The notes beneath the pieces are model-generated. The model did not search any database. It saw nothing but the letters and a program-made list of their open reading frames with translations, and had not been told where the DNA came from. A stretch of DNA of 64,000 bases from the NCBI GenBank assembly GCA_029255685.2, contig CM055314.2:6404399-6468398 (forward strand). Direction: 5' to 3'. This document shows positions 50,703-61,605 of this stretch, one piece after another. The position numbers and the translations under genes were made by a program. The first letter of the stretch is position 1. Each line of letters begins with the position of its first letter. The DNA comes from Silene conica. Lineage: Eukaryota; Streptophyta; Magnoliopsida; Caryophyllales; Caryophyllaceae.

Positions 50703-52044
50703 AGAATATGGTGTTGAAATACCGTTTCCATGGGCCTACGAAAACGGACCAATTCCGTGGCGATGTCAGAATATACGGTTAAGAGAGTACATAAAAAAAT
50801 TTAATAAAATTCTACAAATTTAATTAAAAAGTGTGATATTTTTACCGTTTAACGGGGAGGAGTCCCCCCGTTAGCTAATAAAGTGTCTTACCCAAGTTAA
50901 AACGGATAGTGTCATCTCACAACAATGCAAGGGGGCGCGTAAGGGGGGAAATGGAGCACCCACTGAATAGTGCCATCTAGATATTGTAAGATAATATTTG
51001 TCTTTAACTTATGACAGATAGTGTTCGTCTTCAACAGAAATCGGTGGTTAGCTAATTAGAAAGATCAAGAGCGGATGGCCCGAGTATAAATAAATAGGAG
51101 TATTAATGTAAGAGACTGTGCATGAATGCAACAAATTTGAAAACTCTACAATAAAGAATGTTTGCCTCACTCACGCCAAATACCTTTTATTTTTGTCTAT
51201 TTTTAATCATTTGCTCTTCATTTTATATATATACTTTTTAAACCGCCGTAAAATAAGTATTCTTATATAAATAGTGAAATTGAAAATTTTATATTAAAGA
51301 ATCTTTTGTGTAACTGTGTGTCTGTGTTGCATGTTTTATTTTTCACAAATTCCCAATCGTGAATGAGACTTTCAATTCAGCTATTTCGACTTCGAGTCAA
51401 CTATAATCACTTTAATCTTGAATAATAATCGATTTGCAACAATAAAATTTGGGTCGGGTTATACAGTGTCAGGTCAAGTTCGAAATGTCGTGTCGAATCA
51501 AACCAATCAACCTTATAGTCTTTTACAAGTTGTATGTAAATGTGAGACCAAGTATAAGAAGAGGTATTAGAGATTACAATTCACAAGTTTATAACGTGTC
51601 AGTCACAAACCGAGATTTATTATTTTTTATTTTCTCTAAAAAAGTGGTACCATTCACATCCAATTTTTTTAGAGGTTTGGAGGTCCTTTGCTCCTAAATC
51701 TTTGAGAAAAAGAAGGCTATTGGGCTATGCAAATCAAAACAACATGTCCATTTTCATTGGGCCTAGGAAAGCCTTCGCTTGAAGTTGGGCTATTTCTCAT
51801 AGTCTAAAGACTAACAAAGAGTAAAGAGTAGAAACTTTTCTTTCTAGATTAATGACTTTTAATTCAGTTATATTCAATTCAGTTCAATTCAGCTTATTTC
51901 TTTATAAATTAACGTTTTAGTTTATGTTCAATCTGTTTTAATTGTGGCTTATTTGAGTTCAGTTCAGTTCTATTCAGCTAAGTTTAATTTAATACAATTC
52001 AGTCACTTCACAAATTTAACTGTGGTAAACTAAATAAGATAAAG
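50703..52044. other. Intergenic, no gene
   Basis: AT-rich. A ctttaacttatgacagatagtgttcgtcttcaac fragment of the GACGG family at about 51005-51040, and short attcagttcaattcag repeats at 51860-52010. Confidence 0.45.
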
Positions 52045-52876
52045 GGTTTTTTGTCTAACACCACCTTTAAAAAATTTTTTTTTCCAAACACCACCTTTAA
52101 AAAAATAATTTGTCAAACACCACCTTTAATAATTTTTTTTTTGCCAAACACCACTTTTTGGCCAAAGTTTCAGCGTTTGTGATGGGCTAACTTTCAGTCA
52201 ATGTTTGAGATAGCAAACGAGGTCGATTTAGAGTGTTCTTGAACTCGTTGGAAAGGTGGAAGTACAGGCTTTCCAACGGCTGTCAACACGGTGGTCAAAA
52301 GTGTCCTTATGTGGGATAGATTTATGTGTAAAGTAAGGCTAGTCACATAGGGTTAATGTAAGTTGAAGTAGGATTTTTCGTGGGTCAATTCACTCCCGTT
52401 GAACCACCACTTGCACCAACGACCACCACAGTGAACACAACGGTGACATACCTTGCCCTCCTCTCAACCTACATACCAAATTTCAAACCAAACCAAACAT
52501 CATAACCCCATTTAAAGACTCTTGAAAACCCCTCTAACAACTCGTTGTAAACCCAAATTTCTAGCTATTTCTCTAACCAACCTTACTTTACACATCAATC
52601 TACCCCACATAAGGACATCTTTGACCACCGTGTTGACAGCCGTTGGACAGCCTGTACTCCCACCTTTCCAACGAGTTCAAGAACACTCTAAACCGACCTC
52701 GTTTGCTATCTCAAACATTGACTGAAAGTTAACCCATCACAAACGCTGAAACTTTGGCCAAAAAGTGGTGTTTGGCAAAAAACAATTTATTAAAGGTGGT
52801 GTTTGACAAATTATTTTTTTAAAGGTGGTGTTTGGAAGAAAAAGTTTTTTAAAAGTGGTGTTAGACAAAAAAAACC
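52045..52876. mobile_element. Foldback-like element, 832 bp, with two ~296-bp inverted arms
   Basis: The left arm 52045-52340 and right arm 52581-52876 are near-perfect inverted copies starting GGTTTTTTGTCTAACACCAC. Each arm begins with three or four short tandem units of caaacaccacctttaa plus A/T runs, then a unique part (TTTCAGCGTTTGTGATGGG, GAGTGTTCTTGAACTCGTTGG). The 240-bp loop has no recognisable gene. No target duplication could be confirmed. Confidence 0.85.
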
Positions 52877-54015
52877 ATAATTATAACAAATAAGTATTGT
52901 TAATTGCTAGTTTAAATAATCACTTTGTTCATTTTAAGTATTTTTTTAAAGCATGCTTTGTAAAGAATAACAAGAATGTTGTGACTTTAATACACAAAGT
53001 CCTGGTGGTTTTTGAATATTACGTGGTATCACTATTTTTTTTCCAGAAATTTCATTGTTAATAGTATGATATTATTATACTTTTAGAATCATTTAAAATG
53101 TCTTAAATACTAGCCAAGATCCGTAAGTCGGTATTAATACCTTGGTCACTACAGACGGTGATGAGAATACGTAATACGTCTTTATATCATTTTTTTTACA
53201 ATAAGTAACCTTTGAGATGGTTTTTGATGTATGGTAAACATATTTTATTTTATAATTATAATTATCGAAAAACCCGAATTTGAGTAATTTGAGTATAAGA
53301 ATTGCTTGTATTTCCTAAATTTTAGAGAATCAACATTTTTTCTAAAAATTGAAGGATATTCACGTAAAACTCGAGAAAATAGAATACGGTCATTTTTAAA
53401 AAGCATATTGAATAAATAAATGGGACGAAGAAAAGTAAATCGTTTTTGTGTACGAATGAGAGGTAAGGCCTTGAAATTAATTACTACAGTATTAGCAATT
53501 ACACGGGAAATAGGTATCATCCTTCTGATGAAGGATAGGACGTAACTCATTTAAAGGAACGTCGCCCAAATGTGCAGGAATGCTTTGTTGGCTTATACCA
53601 AGTAGTAATTAATTTTGGGAGGATGATAACTATTTCCCGTGTTGGCTTCTTTATAAGTATGTTCCAGCTTAGCCGTCCAATAATTTTCTCAAATCAATTC
53701 TTGACACCTTCGATAAAATCTTATTTAAAACGGATATCTGTTTTAGACGGAACCAAAAAAATTTAAAAAAATCGTATATATCACTCCCTCCACTGTTCTA
53801 CACACCTATTTTTACCTCATTTGCTTTATTTGTGGTCTCTAAAACAATGGGTTGAACGTATTTTTTGACGTCTATGTGATATATTTTCTCCTTGAATTTT
53901 TTTGTCGGAAAAATATGTGGAAATATTATTGTTTTATAATCTAATAATTCTTATTCACCAATATATTTATTGTCAAAGTTCGGAGACTTTAACCTCTTAA
54001 AAACAAATGCAATGT
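52877..54015. other. Intergenic, no gene
   Basis: AT-rich. An imperfect inverted pair (taattactacagtattagcaattacacgggaaatagg at about 53480-53515; a decayed partner at about 53590-53640) may be an old MITE. The open frames here are not recognised. Confidence 0.4.
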
Positions 54016-54019
54016 ATAA

Positions 54020-54410
54020 AGGATTACAAACTCTCATGGAAGACGACACTATCCGTCGGAAACTAAAGACGGATAGTGTCCCTCTCACATAATGCAAGTG
54101 ACAATACCCATGAAATGCTTCATCTCCTCCTACTTGCATGTTCACTTGTTTTATTATGAGAATAAGAGAGTAAAGTATCCGTCTTCACCTTGGGACGGAT
54201 ATTATCCGTCACAAGCAAGACTTTTGACAAAAGATATACCCCACATAACATGTCTAACACCTATAAAAGTATAGTCCGCTTTACTTCTGGTGGTCACAAG
54301 CTTGTGATCCTTCGCAACTCCTCCCGTTTGCTCTTTTCACCTACCCTCCAATTTGCAAGTTTATCTCACGTCATAAGTTTGTGACAGATTTAACCCGTTA
54401 TATATAAGAA
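54020..54410. mobile_element. GACGG-family MITE cluster
   Basis: Two adjoining units: GGAAGACGACACTATCCGTC...GACGGATAGTGTCC at about 54038-54082, and GTATCCGTCTTCACC...GGACGGATATTATCCGTCAC at about 54176-54214, followed by CACAAGCTTGTGA. These are the cleanest palindromic cores of the family in the window. Confidence 0.6.
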
Positions 54411-56325
54411 TTTTTGATATAAGTATATGAATCCGTTTTTAAAATAAAACGGAAATGTTCGTCGTAAATATAAAACGGATATGCCATACGATGGATTAGA
54501 TGGATTTAAGTTAAGATTGATTGTAATAATAAAATATGGTTATGGTAGTACTAATATAGTTGTGCGTGTGGTATTGGAAGAGGAGATAATAATGAGGTGA
54601 AAGGGCTTTAAAGGGAGTTTGACCAGGAGACATTTTGAAAGCAGTCCTTCTTCATAAAGCTGTATTTTCTTTATTTTTTATTCTTTTTTATTTTAATAAT
54701 AATATTACTACTATTATTATTTTATTATTAAAAAAAGCCGTGAACACGTGGGGCACTACCTGCCTTGTCGCATCATCCATTACCTTTTGACCATTGACTC
54801 ATCATTGTAATTTGTGTCTCCTTAATTATTTTATTAATTAATTAATTAAGCTTTTTACAAATTAAGATTAAATGTTGTTTAGTCCATAATAACAACTGAA
54901 ATTTGTAACAATAGATTCCAGGTTTGAAAAACGATATTGTATGATATTGAATACTTAATGACCTTCTCTATCTCGGTTATGGTTGTTCTTTAGCTTTTGA
55001 CATAACAAATCAAGGAAAGAGGGAAGGGATTCTATAATTACAAGTAAACCAAACTCGTAGTTGATACAATCGACCTTGCTCATAAGAATCTTTTACGATC
55101 AGCATGTTATTCGCGGTTTTATTTAATTCGGTTGTGAATATTGTCTTAATTAACTTGGTAAAATGTCCGCAGACGAATACTTCTTACTTTTTACTCTTTG
55201 ACTTGTTCTAAAATTTCAAACCTATATACATATCTTAGTACGACACCTTAATTAGTTTTAATCCGAATCAAAGAATAATTTTCTTTTCACCCTAATTTCA
55301 AATAATTTCAAACAATTCACAAATCTATTCCTATTCATTCTATCTTTCAAATCCTAAATCAGCATTACAATAGAGGGGAGAGAGGATTCAGACACTCAAA
55401 ATCACTTGTCTCACTTTTATGTTTTATTACGTTAAGATCTTGATAAATCACGCATAAGATAATAGAAACGAGACAAATGCACCGGGAATTCATATCACTA
55501 TTAGATTAAGACATCTCGTTTAACGATAACCCATCGTTTAAAATATCTTATTTCTTATCAATGAACCCCATCAATTTAATTTTAAGACGGATATATACGA
55601 TGTAACCCCTCAGTATGAAATTCAAATTCAACAAGATAAACCTGTAAGTAAGTGCAGTAAAAATGTAAAGAATTGAAGAGTGAGAGGAAACAGCAGTACA
55701 CTACACACTCACACACACTACTACTACTACACACACCACTGCCCTCTTCTTCCCTCCTCCATTAATTCCACTCCTTCTTCATCTTCCTTCTCTCTCTTTA
55801 CTCTTCAATCAAATCCTCAATCTAATCAAACCATTCCCACATTCAAATCACATTCATCAATCATTTTCCCATCTGGGTTTTTAATCTAATCTAATTCACA
55901 TTGTCTCCCCCCCCTTAAATCCCCTCTTTTTACCATCAAAGATTCAATCTTTTTTTCTTGATTTTAATCCCATTTTTTTTCATTATTATTTTTCATTATT
56001 TCTTCATGATAATGAAGAATCACTGCACTTTTTTTGCTTAGCCAAACAAAACTAATAAAGTAGAAAAGTTGTCTGCTTTTTTTTCTAGTTGATTGCTGTT
56101 TTATTGCTTGTTATTGTCTTTGAAAAAATTAGTGTGTTATTATTAAAGTCAAAAAAATAAAGTTACCCTTTAATTATAATTAAATCTTCACTTTTTTTTT
56201 AACTGTTTTTACCCCATTTTTAGTACATAGATTGATGTTTTTCGTGTTAATTTTGATTGATTTTGTTTAGTGGGAATTAGGGTTGTTTAAGCAAAAGGGT
56301 AGCTAAGAAAGTAGAGAAATTAGAG
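54411..56325. other. Intergenic and 5' leader of the U-box gene
   Basis: No gene before 56326. The stretch 55690-55740 is a CA/CTA microsatellite (cacacactcacacacactac). The pyrimidine-rich DNA at 55740-56240 is typical of a plant 5' leader; a transcription start around 55650-55750 is a guess. Confidence 0.45.
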
Positions 56326-57663
56326 ATGTATGATTCAAGAATGGGAGAAATAGGGAAAGAAGGGCAAGTTATAGATCTAGAAACAGCAGTAAAAGATGGG
56401 ATATTAGGAGGATTAGGAGGAGGAAGTAATGTAGGTGTTTCGGTATCGAAAACAATGGAGAAATTGGATCTAAAGAAGATGATAGAAGAATTAGATGGAG
56501 TAGATGTACCTAGTGTATTTATATGTCCAATTTCATTAGAAGCAATGCAAGATCCAGTTACCCTTTGTACTGGTCAAACATATGAAAGGTGTAATATCAT
56601 GAAATGGTTATCTTTAGGTCATTTAAGTTGTCCTACTACAATGCAAGAACTTTGGGATGATTCTATTACTCCTAATAAAACTTTACAACAATTGATCTTT
56701 AGTTGGTTTTGTCAAAAGTATTTGGTTTTGAGAAAAAGAAGTGAGGATGTTCAAGGCCGGGTTTTCGAGATTTTAGATGGTTTGAAGAAGGTTAAGGGTC
56801 AAGCTAGGGTTTCCTTGTTGAAAGAGCTTAGATTAGTTGTTGTTAATCATTTTTCTGCTAAGAAAACTATGATTGATAATGCTGGTATTGCTTTGATTAC
56901 TTCTTTGCTTGGCCCTTTTACTTCTCATGTTGTTGGCTCTGAGGTTGTTGGGATTTTGGTTCATTTGAATCTTGATTTCGAGGCTAAGTCGAATTTGACT
57001 CAGCCTGCCAAGATTTCATTGATGGTTGATATGTTGAATGAGGGTTCTATGGAGACTAAGGTTAATTGTACTAGGTTGATTCAAGTTTTGATGGAGAGGA
57101 AGGATTTTAAGCCCGAGTTGATTTCGAGTTTGAGTCTCTTGGTTGGCTTGTTGAGGTTGGTTAAGGATAAGCGAAACTCAAATGGGGTTCAACCTGGTCT
57201 TTCTTTGTTGAAAACCATTAGTTCCCATGAAAGTTTGCGTTCCTCAATCGTTAGCATTGGTGGGGTTCCTCAGTTGGTTGATATCTTACCTGGTTTGAAT
57301 CCCGAGTGCTTGGAATTGGCACTCGCGATTCTTGACTACTTGGGCAGTGTCCAAGAAGGAAGGTTGGCTTTACGGGATTGCCCTCGTACCATTCCTAATT
57401 TGGTGAAGTTGTTGATGAGGGTTTCGGAGAGTTGTACACAATTGGCATTGTCGATCTTATGGTCAGTTTGTAAACTATCCCCTGAAGAATGTGCTCCTAT
57501 TGCAGTTGAGGCCGGGTTGGCGGCCAAGCTACTACTCGTAATCCAGAGTGGGTGCAATCCCACATTGAAACAACGGTCAGCCGAGTTGTTGAAATTATGC
57601 AGTCTGAATTACACTGCAACCACCTTCATTTCCAAGTGTAAGCTTACAAGAACATTGCAATAA
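56326..57663 (+). CDS. PUB30: U-box E3 ubiquitin ligase, PUB30/PUB31-like, single exon, 445 aa
   Basis: Transfers ubiquitin from an E2 to substrates; acts in the cytosol or at membranes. The frame is intact and intronless, and its length (445) matches PUB30/31 (about 445-450). Visible: an N-terminal block with QVIDLETAVKDGILGG and EKLDLKKMIEELDGVDVP; the U-box at residues 61-134 (VPSVFICPISLEAMQDPVTL, then GQTYER and CPTTMQELWDD, without metal-binding Cys/His pairs, as expected); then ARM-type helical repeats to the C-terminus, including SLLGPFTSHVVGSEVV, GGVPQLVDILPGLNPECLEL, and the highly conserved end FISKCKLTRTLQ. The first ATG is used; a second in-frame Met is six codons on. Which of the paralogues PUB30 or PUB31 it equals cannot be decided. 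No defect seen. Confidence 0.93.
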   Translation: MYDSRMGEIGKEGQVIDLETAVKDGILGGLGGGSNVGVSVSKTMEKLDLKKMIEELDGVDVPSVFICPISLEAMQDPVTLCTGQTYERCNIMKWLSLGHLSCPTTMQELWDDSITPNKTLQQLIFSWFCQKYLVLRKRSEDVQGRVFEILDGLKKVKGQARVSLLKELRLVVVNHFSAKKTMIDNAGIALITSLLGPFTSHVVGSEVVGILVHLNLDFEAKSNLTQPAKISLMVDMLNEGSMETKVNCTRLIQVLMERKDFKPELISSLSLLVGLLRLVKDKRNSNGVQPGLSLLKTISSHESLRSSIVSIGGVPQLVDILPGLNPECLELALAILDYLGSVQEGRLALRDCPRTIPNLVKLLMRVSESCTQLALSILWSVCKLSPEECAPIAVEAGLAAKLLLVIQSGCNPTLKQRSAELLKLCSLNYTATTFISKCKLTRTLQ

Positions 57664-59759
57664 CGAAGGGTAAATGATGAGAACCGATTTTTTCTCACTA
57701 CACGAAAAGCGAAGACTGAGTGAAGAAGTTCCACTGAGAAATGTGGTGTGTACATAAAGGAAAAGCATCCCAACCAAGCAAAATATCAGTTTCGCAACGT
57801 GGAACGAGTTGTAATGAAGGTCACTAATGTTCATGAATGGCAGGCATATTGGAGGTTCTAAAATACAGGTGACTTTTAGGTGCAACAACATTATGAGTAC
57901 AATTCCTTTGAAAAGTATCCTAATTTGAAGGAGATTTTTGTTTGGGAGTTCTAATAATTTCGTCATTACGACGATATTACAAAATTGTTGATTAGAAATT
58001 AGAACTCCCCTTAGTGAAGGTTAGTTTGTAAACATAGTCCTCAACATTGTAATTCATGCTAATAATTGCATCCTTTTTTCTGAGAATAACATGTGAAAGT
58101 CTGTTCTTCCTGTTTTGGTTACTATGATGTGCATCAGAGTCATTGTTTTCTGCAACTTGTCAGAGTATGGGCATTTTTGTTGGTTTGGTTTAACCCTTTT
58201 CTTGATACAGTTGGTCCGTCTAAAGTGTAAAACGTGTCAAATACTATCCCGTATAGGTAGACGAGACAAGAGTCTGCCATTCTCTAGGCATTCTACTTTT
58301 GTCTCGTCCATTTATTTGACCGTTTTACTGTTTAAGACGGAAAACAAGAAGTTGTGTTGCTGATAAATGGTTCAATCAACTTATCATGCATTTTTAAGCT
58401 TAGGTTAACATGTCAAACACAATGTGTTAAACGTTCTTGCAACCGCTTCATGATGCCACCACACCTTTAAAGTTTTTGAAATCGTTGTAATTGTACATTG
58501 AATTGGTCGAGGCTGCATTTTAGCTGCAACAAGCGAGATTTGGCCACAATATCTAGCTAATTTGGGTGGCGATAGGTTCTGTAATGTTGCGAGAATGCAA
58601 GTTATGAAGGTGTTTTCTGATGTTCACCTGTTATCACATTTTAGAAAATACAGCTAGTAATTCAGGAGAGTCAAAGGCTTAGCCAGAAAAGATGAGACAG
58701 TTATTCAATGACCCGCTTTTTAGGGACATAGACCCGTTTACTGGACCCTGTTTTATCTCGTCACTTTCATACCTGCCAGTGCCAGTCACCTCCCTCTCTC
58801 TCAATCTCTTGCGCTTTTGATCATCACGGTTGCATCAGAATCTACATGGGCAGTACCGCAGTAGGGTCTTGACAAAATGGAGAGTGTCCTTCCATCTTGA
58901 CACAGCCGAGTCATTACTCAATACTCATTCGTGGATATTTGGCTTTCAGGTGCAACAGGTACGATTCTTTATTACTACCGTTGATTTATTACTCACGTCT
59001 TTGCTTGGGATTTGTTACTGCCAGAGCTAGAGTATCGATTGTGAAGTGATCTGAGAAACAAAGCTGGTAAAAAAAGGTTTCTGATAGACAGACTTAACTC
59101 CAGCATTCTTCACCATTCTTGTTACAGGAAATGAAGAAAGACAAGATACTGATGACGTTTGAGAGTTATCTCCGACTAGGTTGACAACCATCAATGAAAT
59201 GGTTGAGAAGGATGAAGATGAGGACGAGGATGAACTGGATTATGATCTCGTACTGATTGTAATAATGTGACGAGATGAACTGGATGTAGACTTGTAGAGT
59301 ACTTCACCATCTGGTTTGATCTTACTGCGCTACTGGTTGTTTGTGCGTATCAATGAGCACCTGTGACTTAGCCTAAAAAAAGCATGGCTCAGATGCGCAC
59401 AACTGTACCTAAGCGCATTGGTTTTAAGTGCGCAAAAGTACACATAGATGCGCCTTAAGTGTTCCTTGTTTGCAAATACAGCGGTGTATCGTGTCTCTGA
59501 GTTGTGCATATACGCAGGCTTGTCTTAAACATCACAGACCATGTTCAATTTTGTGGAAGAATCGGAGCTCCCGGAGGCAGTATAGGGATTTTTTCAAACT
59601 GAAATGAAGCATAAAACCAATAGAGGAACTTTAATTCCACGAGATGATTTCGTTAAGATCATTTTTATTTGGTGGAATGCATGATTTTATAGAAATGATA
59701 TTATTTTTAATATTGTTAATTTCAATATAAACAAATTTATTACTTTATGTAATAATAGT
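57664..59759. other. 3' flank of the U-box gene and intergenic DNA
   Basis: The 3'UTR is probably within the first ~400 bases. A short acidic frame at about 59200-59270 (EKDEDEDEDELDYD) has no clear splice partners and may be chance. No other gene. Confidence 0.4.
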
Positions 59760-60369
59760 ATTAAGGCCTGGATCGATACTAGATATAAAGATCTCAACAA
59801 TCCCGAGAAAGAAAAGTATGCGAGAAGCACTTCTAGTAAGAAGGAAATCTGGTGGGAGAAACCTAGAAATGGTTTTCTAAAGCTAAATTTTGACGAATCG
59901 AGAATAGATGACAATAAAGCTGCTTTAGAATATTGTATAGAAATCATAATGGTGAAGTCGTGTTGTTAGGAGCAAAAAAGTGCGGATCTAATAGTATTCT
60001 TGTCGCAGAAGCACTTGCTTTAGAGAAGGTATTTTAGCCGCTAAACACTTAGGAATCTCGAAGTTAATTGTGGAGGGTGATAATTTGTGTGTTATCAACT
60101 CGCTTCGTAGCACTTGGCAGATCCCGTGGAAAATCTCTAGTATTATCAAGGATGTGAAACTCGATCTTCATTTTTTCGATGAAGTGGTAATTAAACATTG
60201 CTTTCGTGAAGCCAACAAGGTTGCTGACTTCATGGCTTCTGTTGAACATTTATGTTCAACTCTTTCGAGGTGGGTTGAAAGTCGGTGGCTTCAACTTACC
60301 TTACCCATTCGAAAGGATGAGATAGGTTGGTCATATCCAAGGAATCAATCTAGTTTCTTTACCTTATAA
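59760..60369 (+). pseudogene. LINE-type RNase H domain relic, frameshifted
   Basis: Three adjoining pieces in different frames form an RNase H (RVT_3 type) domain as found at the end of plant LINE polyproteins and their host-genome remnants: WWEKPRNGFLKLNFD (59850-59895), then HNGEVVLLGAKKCGSN (about 59945-60000), then GILAAKHLGI...IVEGDNLCVINSLRS...HCFREANKVADFMAS (about 60030-60235). At least two frameshifts (near 59935 and 60028) separate them. The last piece is open for 99 codons (60070-60369). No reverse transcriptase remains. Confidence 0.8.
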
Positions 60370-61605
60370 AAAAAACAAAAAAAAACATGATGCTCACAAA
60401 ATTCCGGTTTTTTGGTCATTTACTTATTTGATTTTTCTCGTACTTTAGACTAGGTTGCTCATAATCTTGCTAAAAAATGCTATGGGATTGTAATGCTTTT
60501 CTTAATTTTCAGCTGCCAAAAAAAACTTAACTGAAGTTCGTGAAAACTAACAAAGTTACGGGGGTTGAAATTCATGATTCAAGTTTAAATCTTGTGGCAT
60601 ACCCTATTACCCTTATAGGCTTACACTCAAAATAGAAATATATTCTCAAATAAGAAGTTAGTTTATACTCTAGTTGGTTGTAATAAAACCACTTTTTTAT
60701 CCAAAATTTAGTGACCATAAAAGGTTATTTCCATTAATTATCGAGTTAATTTCGATATTAGTTATACAATTATAATCAATCATCATTATTATTATTAGGT
60801 GTGCAATTGGTATCAGCTCGGCATCGTTTCAATTTTATTTCACTAACTCTTACGTAAAACGATTATCTAAGAACACAAAATACGAAACCTCCCACATGAC
60901 GCATTTTACTTTATTTTTCTTAGTTTTTGGTGTATCACATGACGTTACTCAATAACTTCCCGTTAAACGGTTCTCACGACACATGCTAATTTTGCTAAGG
61001 TGTAAATGTACACTCACTACTTATTTGGAAAAAAAATATCATAATATCAATGTCCATCGTAACTTATGGAAATGCGTCTTTTCTATGTCACTTAATTACT
61101 TATTGTATATTCATAATAAGTATTATCGATTCTAATATTTCCTTTTGCTGGGAATGAAAAAACACGATTCACGATACACCGAGTATATACCCGGATCTCA
61201 TCCGATTAGTCGGCTACATTTGCATCGGGTTAAACACTTAAACTTGTTTGGGTCAATTTAGGTTTTGGATTAATCCCTAGTTCAAGTGTCGAGTTTGGGG
61301 CATATTGTTCGCATTTGGTTCGGATCGGAGCGGGTTAGTTTTGTCGGGATCCGGTTAGTCGGTTACGTACCAATATTTTTTTCAAAAAAATAAATTCAGA
61401 CACCCGAAAGATTTCAAAAGAAAGAAAGAACGTACGAAGTAGTCTCATTTTTTGTTCTTCATTTCTCTCATATTCTCATACACAGATCTTCAACTTTTTA
61501 CAATCTTTATTAAATCTAAAAACACCATCTTTTCTTCTTTAATTCAGATCTATTTGTTTACATTTACCAATATCATATTATTGCGTTGAAAAAAAGCTTT
61601 TAAAA
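60370..61605. other. Intergenic and promoter of the DRP1C-like gene
   Basis: No gene. At 61185-61370, cggatctcatccgattagtcgg...gggatccggttagtcggttacg looks like a decayed hAT-type MITE with GGATCGG/CCGATC subterminal repeats. The ~150 bases before the ATG are pyrimidine-rich leader. Confidence 0.45.

Noticed and set aside
57336-57966. Minus-strand frames overlapping the end of the U-box gene
   Set aside because: Antisense to conserved coding sequence and 3'UTR; no recognised domain.
59200-59275. Acidic frame EKDEDEDEDELDYD as a possible exon
   Set aside because: Too short, low complexity, no consistent splice partner; kept only as a remark.
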